Origin: Euptelea pleiosperma
Lineage: Eukaryota > Streptophyta > Magnoliopsida > Ranunculales > Eupteleaceae
Direction of reading: 5' to 3'
Length of the DNA stretch: 64,000 nucleotides
NCBI GenBank assembly: GCA_035048495.1
Contig: CM068544.1
Coordinates: forward strand, 43,735,893-43,799,892
Shown: piece after piece, positions 1 to 10,387 of the stretch
Layout of the letters: each line of letters begins with the position of its first letter
Position numbering within the stretch: position 1 is the stretch's first letter
The notes under the pieces: generated by a model
Seen by the model: only the letters and a program-made list of their open reading frames with translations
Databases searched by the model: none
What the model was told of the DNA's origin: nothing
Position numbers and translations under genes: made by a program

Positions 1-2088
1 TTCCATCTTTTCTTCTGCCCATTCCATCTTTTAACACGTTTTTCTTGGTTATTATAAAAGACAACAGTGTTGTTGGTTGCTAAGACTGGTGAACATCTTA
101 GTGTCTCCAACATCTTTGGATCTTCAATCCATGGTGTTGGATAAGCAACACTTTTAGGTTTCAAAAAGCTGATTTTACAAGTAATCTCAGGCCAACAAAT
201 TAGTGCTCGAGACACTGAGGTAGCTCACCGTTTTCTTCTTTCTCTTCTATTTTATACTATCTTCGTATTCTTTTTCACTTGGTTATCATAGAAGAAAACC
301 TGAGATGTTTTTCATTGAGACAGATGAAATGTCTTATTTTACTCCAACACCATTAGATTCAAAAGCCACCCATTCTGAATAATAACACTTTTAAGTCAAG
401 TTCTTCCACAGTTGATTTGACATGAATTGTTGGAATTCCAAAACATTAGATCGATGTCAAAGACTGTAAATTTGCTCTGCAACTAATACCTCTGGTTTCC
501 ATCTCAATAAAATTCTTTTCATCTCTGTTATAAGTAAATTTTTTATTGCCTGCTCATGTTGAAATCATGTAAGGTATATGAATTATGAGACACTCTTGTG
601 CGCATGCTCTACAACTAGATTTTAAGTTGTTTGAAACTAAAAGGAGCATTGTTAAAATAAGAAGTTTTTGATGTTAACTCTTAATTAGCTTGCATAATAC
701 TAATTTGCTTTGATTTATATGTATTTTCTAATTTGAACAGAAACGTACCATCCTGGACACCTATAAGATTGGACAAATTTAGACATCAAGAGTGTGGAAA
801 CGAATACTTATCAAACAAAAAAAAGAGAGCGGCAATGAAGATGCAGTGACGAACAACCAATATATATGCAGTAAAGAACTTATATTTAAAGCAACATTTT
901 GCAGCTCTTATGTAAAGAATAGATATCAAAATAATTATGGCCTGCATCTTAATCTTTAATAAATAGAAACATACAAAACCATTACTTTAGGCAATGAGTA
1001 TATCAAAAATAGTGTTTCTAATTTTTCTAATGTAAAAAGCCATTAAAGTAGTAGAATTTGTTTGTTTGCTTGTACCAAATTTAATAGAAATATGTTTTAG
1101 CAAACAATTTGCACAATCAGTCATGAAAATAATTGATTACAAGGCTGTACCAGATTTCTGAGAATTTTATTATTATTTTTTTTTCTTTCAATTGGTAACT
1201 TTCAAAGATCCTATTGATTTCAGTCATGAGAGGATTAATGTCCTAAGTTTCTAATTGAATCAGGAACGGTCATGAGACTGTTAAGGATACACGATTTTAA
1301 CTTGGTTGTATTTTGCAACTCAATATTAGAGGCATGTTAAGGCTAGATGCTATGAATAATGTTGCAACTATGCACAGGTTAAAAGGCTCTATTATAATGG
1401 ACTAGGGGGACGCTATGTGCTTTGCTGTGCACCTTACACGAGGGGCACTCTTAGAGAACACCGGTTCGTTATCAACGTTGATGATGCACATCTGTCATCA
1501 AATATTTTCTCGTTGGAGGAGTTTACAACTCATTCAATGCGTTTGAGTGAGTTAAAATGGAAAGTGGTATGATGACTAAATAGACCCTAAAAAGTGAAAA
1601 AATTAAAAAGAATAAAAGAAGCAAAGCAAGGGCATTTTAGAGCAACAAAGTGAAGCCCGCATGGACGGCAACCTTGGTTTTGGCTTTATAGTAGTATAGA
1701 TTAGTGCATCTCTGAAATAAATGGCTAAACTAGTTCTTATAATTTAAAAATAATCAAATGGCGTCAGAGGTTTCTGGGTATCCTTATCATTAAAAATTAT
1801 TTGCATGAAATACAATACATTTTTATCACATCATTCAAACTATTTTGTCAATAATAATAAATATATCATAATATTTTGAGATTTGTTCTGGAAACTTAAG
1901 AACTTGATGGTATATGCCTAATTGTGATTAGTCTTTTACGAATTTAGAACTACATCGTACTTCACCTTCTCTTTTCTTTCTTTTTATAACATTAATTCAA
2001 TAATTAAAATAAACTCGGTTTTCACTTATTCTTGCCTTTCACCTTTTTAATATCTATATCTGAAGATGAGTACATTACATTTTGTTAG
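1..2088. other. AT-rich flank without a recognisable gene
   Basis: No coding region that I recognise. If the GAR transformylase fragment downstream is a real gene end, this would be its intron, but I could not find the preceding exon (the one carrying the NIHPSLLP-type active-site segment). One orphan open frame, 1378-1572, follows an acceptor-like TGCACAG; it gives about 64 unrecognised residues. Confidence 0.5.
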
Positions 2089-2532
2089 GTATTCAGGTCC
2101 CACTGTCCACTTTGTGGATGAACATTATGATACTGGTCGTATCCTAGCTCAAAGGGTTGTACCTGTGTTGGCAAATGACACTGCACATGACTTGGCTGCA
2201 AGGGTCCTTCATGAGGTAATGAGATTTGAATCTACTTTTTGTCAATGGAACGATGCTAACCATCCAATAGAATGCTAACTGGTTAGGGTCATCTGACCAG
2301 TGTAACATTTGGGGGGAGATCAAACCAAGAACTGGCTTCCTTTGGTGAGATTCGCTACCAAAGTGTGGAGTATGCATAATGTGCCGCATTATAAAATGAA
2401 TACTATATCTGCTAACACCTGAAGTTTCTATTTCAGGAGCATCGGTTGTATGTGGAAGTGACTGCAGCGCCATGCAAAGAACGAATAATTTGGAGGGAAG
2501 AAATTCAAATCAATACAGCTAGAAGTGCTTGA
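2089..2532 (+). pseudogene. PUR3: 3' fragment of phosphoribosylglycinamide formyltransferase (two exons)
   Basis: Two exons encode the C-terminal part of GAR transformylase, the enzyme that transfers a formyl group from 10-formyl-THF to GAR in plastid purine synthesis. Exon A is about 2089-2215 (acceptor TTGTTAG, donor GAG|GTAATG) and carries RYSGPTVHFVDEHYDTG, including the family's catalytic Asp in YDTG. Exon B is 2437-2532 (acceptor TTTCAG) and carries EHRLYVEVTAA and ERIIWRE. The splice phase between them is clean. After WREE the family's usual DGVPLIQNK-like tail is replaced by about nine unrelated residues and a stop. The exons with the catalytic Asn and His are not found in the 2 kb upstream. 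It is either a truncated gene copy or the end of a gene with a very long intron. Family identity is clear; whether it functions is doubtful. Confidence 0.7.
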
Positions 2533-3180
2533 ATCAACAACTACTTCCGTTGATAGGTAAGCTGAGATCAAACTTGTGATCACAAGGTTTACCTTGAGTT
2601 TCATCCAATTGAGCAATTGGTTCAACCTCAATCAGTTGGTGCTTGATGAAAATTGGGTAAATGTCTCGTCTGAGAATACCATCTATAGGTGTGGATTGGA
2701 TATCATATGGCACAAATGTGGGAGGCTGTGCACCATTGGATGGCTCCCACTTATGAGGAGATCTCATGGGTCAAAAGTCGGCCTCTTAGGGTGACAACAA
2801 TTTTCTGACTGTTTGTCATTTTTTCCTTTGTGCTGTCCCAAAGAGTGTAGAAGATTGGATGGTTAAGAACATCCAGTCAGAGTTAGTTTTCTACTTAGGA
2901 GATGTCCAGGTGTAACCATTGAACGGAGGGTCCCAACCCACTCCATGCTTGCCATATGTCGATGCTTTTTCTGCTTATATAGTATTTTACCTGAGAGAGT
3001 TAATAAATTTCTATAATTTGCACGCTTGGCTAGCCATGCTTAATTGAAGGAATTAACTTGATTGCACATTTCGTGGCAGGTGTGCTTGAGCTGTTGTAAC
3101 AGATGTTGCCTTCTTGGAACAAGAGCTACTGCGTTTCAGACATATACCTTGGGCAACTGAGTTTCTCCATTTTTTTTTCT
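2533..3180. other. Intergenic stretch, nothing recognised
   Basis: Follows directly on the diverged end of the GAR transformylase fragment. Short open frames on both strands show no family motif. The abrupt loss of homology near 2500 suggests that a foreign segment, perhaps transposon-derived, replaced the native 3' end. Confidence 0.4.
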
Positions 3181-3187
3181 TACTGTA

Positions 3188-3420
3188 TGAACTCTGATTT
3201 TGGGTGAGGATGATCTCACCATGTAGATCACCCCTACAAAAATCAGCCCATTCTGAAATTCTAACCCCATCAAATGTGGGTTTCAAAGTTAATGGTAAAA
3301 AATAGACTTCCATAATTTTTCAACTTGTAAACAAGGCTATAAATATCAAAATGATTTGAATTTTTGTGAGTGTAATCTCCTGAGACCATCCTCACCATAA
3401 ATCATCCCATTCCAAAACTT
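3188..3420. repeat. Foldback MITE, family C, degenerate copy
   Basis: Carries the family core (AAAATCAGCCCATTCTGAAA, then CCCCATCAAATGTGG) and mirrored GATGATCTC / GAGACCATCC ends. Related to the copies at 3600, 15955 and 16586 but more diverged. No target duplication could be seen. Confidence 0.6.
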
Positions 3421-3599
3421 CTAATAAAGTGAGTAGTTGTTCTCAGTTGCCAGAAAGGGAAATGTGTGAGAAAAGGAAATGGGAAACGGACCCTCTATAA
3501 ATTTCAAGTTATACGGGAAAAGGAAACTTGGGTGAAAACGTAAAGGAAATGGGTAGGGAAACAAATTTTAGAACGTCAAGGAGAAAGAGACAAGAAATG

Positions 3600-3912
3600 T
3601 TTGTGGAAACAAATCCATGGCTGATTTTTGGTGAGATGATCTCCTCACCATATAGATCACCCAAACAAAAAATCAGCCCATTCTGAAATTTCTAACCCCA
3701 TCAAATGTGGTTTTCAAGTTACTTGGTAAAAATCAACGGTCCATAATTCTTCAACTTCTATAGCAATCTATGAATATCGGAATGATTTGAATATTTGTGA
3801 GGATGATCTCCTCACTGTAGAGATCATCCTCACCAAAAATCAGCCATGGATTCATCTTCTACGTGGGTACGCTAAAAATGGGGGTCCTCCAAGCCCGACC
3901 CTTTAAAAAAAA
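3600..3912. repeat. Foldback MITE, family C
   Basis: Mirrored arms around GGTGAGATGATCTCCTCACC and its counterpart near 3800-3840. The right end carries CACGTAGAAGATGAATCC in reverse and then GGGGGTCCTCCAAGCCCGACCC, the outer terminus seen intact at 16586-16951. The left terminus appears lost. Confidence 0.7.
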
Positions 3913-3990
3913 ATCTACTCAATTGCCCATGTATGTGAACGGTTCAAAAAAAATATAAATGTTAAAAAGATCTTATTTATTAGTATACTA

Positions 3991-4422
3991 GTAGGTGGCC
4001 CATTCCCACAGCACTCTCCGACAAAGCATTTGCCAAAATCGGATGTGAGTGGCTCAGATCCACCATCCATTTGGGGTGATAAGATCTCGGACATCCTTTG
4101 TGAAGCCGATAAGAGAGGGGATAAGTGACTTCTCTGTTTTTGTTATATAGATGTATAGTGGGTGGCCCGTGTCCTCGGCACTCCCCTACAAAGCATTTCC
4201 TAAAATAGGGTGTGAGTGGTTGAGATCCATAGTCCATTTGGGGGATAAGATCTCGGCCATCCTTTGTGAAGCTGATAAGAGGAGCATAAGTGTGGAGACA
4301 ATTTCCCTGTTAAGTTAATCCATCCGTCTAAATATTATTTTATGTAAGGGTTGATATGGGCCCTTGGATATATGAAGCCTATAAGAGGGGGAGACAACCG
4401 CTGTGTTTTGTTATGTAGATGT
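3991..4422. repeat. Tandem repeat, about 167-bp period
   Basis: Two adjacent diverged copies begin with GTAGGTGGCCCATTCCC (3991) and GTGGGTGGCCCGTGTCC (4158). Both contain ACAAAGCATTT, a stretch ending AGATCTCGG, and CATCCTTTGTGAAG. A third, partial copy lies at about 4368-4422. No coding sense. Confidence 0.75.
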
Positions 4423-4714
4423 TCGTAGCAAGGGAATCTTATTCCTGAGATTCTTTATAAATACTTGTAAAAAAATAAAAATAAAAAATCTAATTAAGAG
4501 CCTTTATTAATAGCAAGAAAGTCTTTTAACACTTTTTAAACTTGCATATCTTTAATGTTTAGGTTTGTCAACATGAATCAAGAATTTTTTTTTGTTTCTT
4601 ACTAATAAATTTTATGAAATTTATTTCTTAATAGTGATAACAGTTAATTGAAAAATTTTATTAATTTCATAGATGCAAGAAAAGTCCAAACACTTATAAA
4701 AAAATTACGGAAAA

Positions 4715-5432
4715 TTTCACAAACAAAAATAAATTTAAATGTATTTACAAAAATGAAAACATCTTTTTGACATTTACAAAAAAACAGTAACGAAACGTCA
4801 TTTGAAAGGATGTCTCTACTTGACAAAAATTAAAGTAGAAAAAAGGCTGACAATTCTGTTTGCCAAAAATTAAAGTTGAAAAGACTGACAAATGTCCTTT
4901 TAAAGGGCGTCTGTACTTAAGAGACGCCCTTTAAAAGTGTGTTTGCATATAGAAGCATAAAACTTCTATCCCAATACGAGCCACGTGGCACACTCTTAGT
5001 GGACGCTGACAGTATGGATGTTTGGCTACTCACTAGGTGGACCTACACACCAAAAATAAACATCATCAATGGTTTATAAGCATTGGATTGAAGTTATTTT
5101 CATGGGTTGATTTTGACTGTAGGAATTTGAGCATATTTTGAGTGCAAAGATCCAAAGGTTGTAATTTACTAATCAGGATGATTCTTGGTTTGCAGGTCCA
5201 CTTATGAACTGACCAAACATCCATACGGTCAGCGTCCACTAAGAGTGTGACATGTGGCTCGAATTGTGACAAAAGTTTTATGCTTCTATGGGCAAACGCC
5301 CTTTTAATGGATGTTGTCAGATTTTTCTACTTTAATTTTTGTCAGAAGGGCGTTAAGTTACTTTTTTCGTAAATGTCAAAAATTTGTTTTTATTTTTACA
5401 AATACATTTAAATTTATTTTAGTTTATTTCCG
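4715..5432. repeat. Long nested inverted repeat with a family A foldback at its centre
   Basis: The core 4971-5288 is a family A foldback (GAGCCACGTGGCACACTC facing GAGTGTGACATGTGGCTC). Outside it a second pair of arms continues (AAAGTAGAAAA and TTTAAATGTATTT on the left, TTTTCTACTTT and AAATACATTTAAA on the right), giving total arms of roughly 300 bp. Either one element sits in the exact centre of another, or this is one large foldback. A transcript across it would form a long hairpin. Confidence 0.7.
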
Positions 5433-5717
5433 AAAAAATTATTAATTTCATAGCACTTATAAAAAAAATTTGAAAAAAGAAACTAAGAACTAAAGACATT
5501 TATTGATATCTTAGTTTGGGTCTCACCCAAGGCCATTATAGTTATTTAAAATAATATTGGGATGTCTATCCGGAGATAAGTTAGTAGGCGTCTATGGTCA
5601 ACACCGGTGTTGACCATGATCAAAGGGTGAGACGCAAATATTTTAAGAACATTGGGGAGATGCAAATTGCATCAATAAAGTAAGTGGGACAAGCCAAAAT
5701 TCCCTTTAATTTATAAT

Positions 5718-5886
5718 TAGTAATGATCACAGGGTCCAGGATCCATAGACGGTTGTTATGGTACATAGTAGTGTCATTTTTTCATTGGTCAAGTACTTGA
5801 TTTGTGGATAATTTTGGCCACTGACTAAACGACACTATTGTGCACCATGACAACATAAATGGAACCTCGACTATCTGATCATTACT
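5718..5886. repeat. Small foldback MITE just upstream of the methyltransferase gene
   Basis: Perfect 11-bp ends AGTAATGATCA / TGATCATTACT. The inner arms are imperfectly mirrored (GGATCCATAGACGG..TTATGGTAC against GTGCACCATGACAAC). It ends a few bases before a TATAAAA box. Confidence 0.65.
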
Positions 5887-5889
5887 CTT

Positions 5890-5896
5890 TATAAAA
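5890..5896 (+). promoter_or_regulatory. Possible TATA box of the ICMT-like gene
   Basis: TATAAAA lies about 170 bp before the ATG at 6066, directly after the small foldback element. The position is plausible for a plant core promoter, but nothing else confirms it. TCATTGCAG at 6051-6059 looks like a splice acceptor, so a short intron in the 5' UTR is also possible. Confidence 0.3.
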
Positions 5897-6065
5897 TGGA
5901 CTATTAAATTTTGCCATGCTGTCCCCCTCCCAAAATGTCACACGTACGCCAAGGCCTAAACCCAATCCACGTTAAACCCTCGGGAGTGTCATCGTTCAAA
6001 TTTTTTCCTCAATACATCGATGCTTTTGTTGATTTTTCTGGGTTAATTGCTCATTGCAGTCTGCC

Positions 6066-7274
6066 ATGGTAACCACTTCAATCTTCCCCCACTCAACAAC
6101 AAACCCATTCAGTTTCTCTCTCACAAAGGCCCAGAGAGTCTCTCTCAGACCTTACAGCAAACACCTACAAGTCCACCTACCGATTGAGAACCCACGATCC
6201 TTCAAAACCCTAACAAACTATTTAAAATGCTCAAATTCCAACACCTCCAAAACCCCCATTTTTGCATCACCATTAACAACAGCAAGGGGAAGAAACCATT
6301 TCGTTAATCCCTTTAAATGCTCTTATTCCAACTCCAACTCTGAAATCGAAAACCCATTGACTAAAACCCTCAAAAGCTTTTCCTTTACTTCACTGAAGAC
6401 GACCGTCTCTCAATTAACCCCTCTTGACGTCTGCAAATGGTCTGGGATTATCTCCCTTGCCATTGCAGCGACAAAATGGACTGTAAATCTCCTGTTGAAC
6501 CCTTTTTTCTGGATGTATTTCAGCTGGACCTGGTTGTTCTGGCCTTGGTTCGTTGCCGTCACTCTCGCAATTTACGGTCTTTATTGCCTCCGCAAGCACT
6601 CTCACGGCAAAGCGAACATCTTTGAGCAGCTTATTATTGTGACCTCGGCGGTTACTTGGCTCACTCTTGTCCCGCCTGCTCATTTCAACGGCTTCCTTGA
6701 AGGATGGCCATTCGTGTTCTTCTTCGTTTACCATTATTTCTTCTTCTTCAATGTCAGCATCAGGAAACGCCTCTACGGAGATTATTACCCTCGCCCACAT
6801 GACCCCAAGTGGGATGTGGTTTTACCCAATTTTTATCGCGTCCTGTTCTTTGCTGGAATCATGGCTGGACACTGGCTTGCCTCAATGGAAGGGCCGGAAC
6901 TGCACCTCATTCCGGGTGGATGGAGCAATTTGGGGATTTGGGCTTTGATCTGGGTAACTCTCTTTATGCAGTACCACTCGACATTGTATCTTGCAAAGTA
7001 TTCGGAGAAGGTGGTGGTGCCGACTGGAGTTGTGCAGTTTGGGCCGTACAGGTGGGTCCGCCATCCAATATATGCATCTACGATGCTTCTGATTGCAACT
7101 TACTGCGTTGCACTTCGAGCACCTCTTAGCTTGCTGTTTGTCACTGCGGTTTGTTTGGTGTATTATGAGCAGAAGGCGAAATTGGAGGAGGGTTTGATGG
7201 TGGAAACATTCGGGGAGAGATATGCAGAGTACATGAGTAAGGTTAGGTACAAGTTCATCCCTTTTGTGTATTAG
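6066..7274 (+). CDS. ICMT/PEMT-type membrane methyltransferase, probably plastid-targeted
   Basis: Single-exon gene of 402 residues. I chose the ATG at 6066; the open frame runs a few codons further 5' but offers no ATG. The first ~100 residues are rich in Ser, Thr and Asn and poor in acidic residues, as in chloroplast transit peptides. Residues ~120-320 hold several strongly hydrophobic, aromatic-rich segments (about six membrane spans). The C-terminus has the isoprenylcysteine/phospholipid methyltransferase signature: GPYRWVRHPIYAS at ~326-338, then an Glu-Glu pair (~374) and FGERYAEYMSKV, which form the S-adenosylmethionine site and the reactive pocket in that family. The substrate cannot be read from the sequence; a lipid, a quinone or a prenyl-cysteine are all possible. 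Family assignment is strong; substrate and plastid location are inference. Confidence 0.85.
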   Translation: MVTTSIFPHSTTNPFSFSLTKAQRVSLRPYSKHLQVHLPIENPRSFKTLTNYLKCSNSNTSKTPIFASPLTTARGRNHFVNPFKCSYSNSNSEIENPLTKTLKSFSFTSLKTTVSQLTPLDVCKWSGIISLAIAATKWTVNLLLNPFFWMYFSWTWLFWPWFVAVTLAIYGLYCLRKHSHGKANIFEQLIIVTSAVTWLTLVPPAHFNGFLEGWPFVFFFVYHYFFFFNVSIRKRLYGDYYPRPHDPKWDVVLPNFYRVLFFAGIMAGHWLASMEGPELHLIPGGWSNLGIWALIWVTLFMQYHSTLYLAKYSEKVVVPTGVVQFGPYRWVRHPIYASTMLLIATYCVALRAPLSLLFVTAVCLVYYEQKAKLEEGLMVETFGERYAEYMSKVRYKFIPFVY

Positions 7275-8699
7275 TCTGCTCATGAGTATGGTACTGTTAA
7301 TTTGAAGGGACAAAGATTTGTAGGCTTTATTTTCAGACAATTATTTGAGCTGAATTAAAAAATGTGGTGGATTGGATCGAACAGGATATGTAATTTTTGT
7401 TGTCGTTACCCATGTTTATCTCATTCATGATTTTCAGTGTCTTTCATTTTTATTCAGATTTCTCTATGTGATTTTGTTTGACTTATGCTTTCTGCATTGC
7501 GTTGTTCTTAGTTGTTCGGGATTTGATTAAACTTAAATTAGCTATGTGCCTTGGTCAATACTGATGGTACCCAGCATCTCAGCATCTGAACCGTTCTTAA
7601 ACAACAAGGTAGTCTGTGATTCTTAGCTGGTCTTTCATGTTATTTCAGAGTTCTCATAGGTCATAGGTCTTTGTTTAAGTAATCTCATGGATTTCCTCAT
7701 GCTACTAAAAGCAAGTCGCTAGAAGCTTTCAGTAGCTTGGTTATAAGCTGGCATGGATGTGAGGAATCAAGAGAGTGCTGACTTGGATCTCAGGTTGACA
7801 GAAGAAGGTGGTCAGAAGCGACGAGCGGTCGCAGTTGAAGTTTGGTTCTAGCTCTTAGGCTAGCAGTAAGTTTGGGTACAGGTGATGCGTTTACCAAGCT
7901 GGAAGAAAGGGCTTCTGCCACTTGAGTCGTATGTGGGGGAATACCATAATCAAAAGATTTTGCAAGCTTACCAAAAAACACAGGAGCCCCTTACTTTGTT
8001 CACTCTACTTGTGTGTGGCACTCATCGATTGCATAGCTGCATACCAGGAAAAGAAGGATTGACTTCTATATGGTTGTTAGCCTGTCACTGGTCTATGTAA
8101 AAGGAGTTGAAACTTTTCTCTCTTGTCAGTTTGGCTTACTTAGCCTTCATCGAAAGCTCCGCAAGATTCCATTATGAACTTTCCGTCCAGCTATGGTCCT
8201 TCTAGCCAGTGTTTTGTAATTGTGTGGGGAACACTTTTTTGGACCCCTTTTTTTCATATTTTGCCCTTAAAATAGACCAGAGTTCTTTTTCTAAGGGCAT
8301 ATTTGATTGCATAGGAAATTTTCTCAAGAAAATCCTCTAATCCCTTGGAAAATTATCCTGAGAAAATACATCTGGGAAAATGCCTTAAATGGCTGTTTGA
8401 TTGCACCTGAAAAAATATGCATTTTCCAATTTTCTGCTGTTTGATTTCAGCAATTTTCCCGTGAGAAAATCATATCATGTTGTACTTTTGGTATGAATTG
8501 CCTCACATACCTGTAAATTAGGGCATATCTAGATTATTTATAAGCAAGATATACAAAATTGTGAGTATCAACAAGTCATAATCCACTGTCATAGTAAATT
8601 GAATATCCAAGACAATATGGTCTATTTGCCACATCAAACTGTAGTCTTAAACCATAAGAAATAAGAAAATACATAAGCCTTGCATATGGAATACTAATC
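7275..8699. other. 3' flank of the methyltransferase gene; intergenic
   Basis: Likely 3' UTR at first, then non-coding DNA. At about 8300-8480 a degenerate MITE-like stretch shows repeated TGTTTGATT / TTTCTCAAGAAAAT motifs. No gene recognised. Confidence 0.5.
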
Positions 8700-8879
8700 T
8701 CCCATCACTCATAGCCTAAGAGCTACCCCTCTTCCCAATCGCCTAAACAACCACTCCTTCAACTCATCGTCGATATTGTAGAAAATATTTGTGACATCTA
8801 GCTTCTCTACCAAGAGATCGAGTGTATCCAATAGATCTATCTTAGACATATCAGGAACTCACAGAGCTCCTCTCCAAGG

Positions 8880-9035
8880 CATGGTTTCAAGTTTCGGCCG
8901 AAACTGATAAAAACCATTATTCATAAAATGTCACTTGGTTTCGGTCAGTTTCAGACCGAAACCATTGAAACTACCGAAACGTTACAGTTTCACCCATGGA
9001 CGAAACCGAAACGAAACCAATCACTTTGAACCATG
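8880..9035. mobile_element. hAT-type MITE, 156 bp
   Basis: Ends CATGGTTTCAA and TTTGAACCATG. Flanked by CTCCAAGG (8872-8879) and CTCTAAGG (9036-9043), an 8-bp target duplication with one mismatch. The interior is a run of GAAACCGAAA-type repeats. Same terminal type (CATGGTTT) as the elements at 20891 and 21244. Confidence 0.75.
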
Positions 9036-9429
9036 CTCTAAGGTGACCCGCCGACCACAATCTTGGGGCTGAAAAGAAGCAATTAGTTTCTCAACGACTT
9101 GGGCAATTAGAAGAAGGCTGGTTCAATAGTGTCGTCAACTTGACATCCCCTTTAGACCTCTGAGTAGGCATAGTACAAGACTTGTGGGAAGAAGAGGAAC
9201 CTTGATGTGGCATTGATCCACGTCTCTCAATGGAAGTTACTTCATCCTCTATATCATCCAAGCCAATCTCCACATACTCAACATGAGAGCCATCTAATAT
9301 CCAAAGACAATTGTAAGACATCTAATTCAACAAATTCTTTGAACAAACAAGCTCAGTAAATTCAACTTACCCATTTCCTCAATTGGAGGCATTTCACTAT
9401 CTACAGTCTAAAACTAAGCTAATTCGGTG

Positions 9430-10387
9430 CGAAGCCGAATGTATCTTTCTATCCCTATCTCTTTCCCTTATTCTCTTCTCTTCATCTCTATTTTCTTTTT
9501 GAGTCAATTTTTTACATAAAAACCCAAATCATACCACATCAATATCTAAACCCTACTGTGACTAGTGTTGCGTGAATAGTATCATGTTAATAGAAACCTT
9601 CCCTCTCTCCCCCCCAATTCGCAGAACGACATCTTGTCGTGCGTCAAATTTGGTATCATAGTAAGTTCAAAATTCCTAAGTGTGTTTCGGAAAGATGTCT
9701 CATATTGGTTCGCGATCTTTAGCAACCGTGTTAGTTAAACTAAATGATGTGATAAATTGTTTTGAGAGCAACTTAGACAAGTCGATCGATATCCATAAGA
9801 AGGTCATTGAGGACTTTAATAAGAAGATCTCTGCCGGAATTTCAATCCGCAACCATCTTAGAAAGTCATTGCTACCACCGTCAGCTTTCCCACCTCTTTC
9901 CTGCGAGCTATTGTAAGGTTTCACAGCAAAAACCCCCCCTAAAGAGGTCTCAAAGCTAGTTGAGAAGAAAGTAAACGAAGAAATAAAAGCCATTGAACAA
10001 AAGGGTGTTTTTCAATTTAAGGAAAATGAAAGAATCGATGAGGAAAAAAAAGCCAAAGTTGAGGAATTAGCCAGTTCTGAAGCTCATGTAGTTGAATCAG
10101 ACGAAAAGACGGAAGATAGGCAGATTGATCCACTTGCAGTTGTGGAGAATGAAAAGGCTGAAAAGGTTGATGATTCCCCTGGTTCGAATGCTTCAGCTGA
10201 AGATGGCCCCAAAAGTATAGAAGATCTTGGTCCGAAATTAGATGTTTCTCTTGTTTTAGAACCGACAGTTGAAAATGAACCAGATGGAACAAGCAGGGAT
10301 TTCTTATCAAAGAAGGCCAAAGTTGAGGACATAGACCATGTTTTAGAAAATTTACACATGATTACACCAAAACGATATGTGTGTTAA
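9430..10387 (+). pseudogene. LTR-retroelement leader with a broken ORF (putative)
   Basis: A pyrimidine-rich stretch typical of an LTR end is followed by TTTGGTATCATAG at 9650-9662, close to the primer-binding site for initiator tRNA-Met. One reading frame then runs from about 9695 to 10387, interrupted only by a TAA at 9914-9916. The first part is helical (LVKLNDVINCFESNLDKSID). The part after the stop is very rich in Lys and Glu. No zinc knuckle, protease or reverse transcriptase was found, so it would be non-autonomous or a remnant. A host gene with an in-frame stop is the alternative. Weak call. Confidence 0.35.
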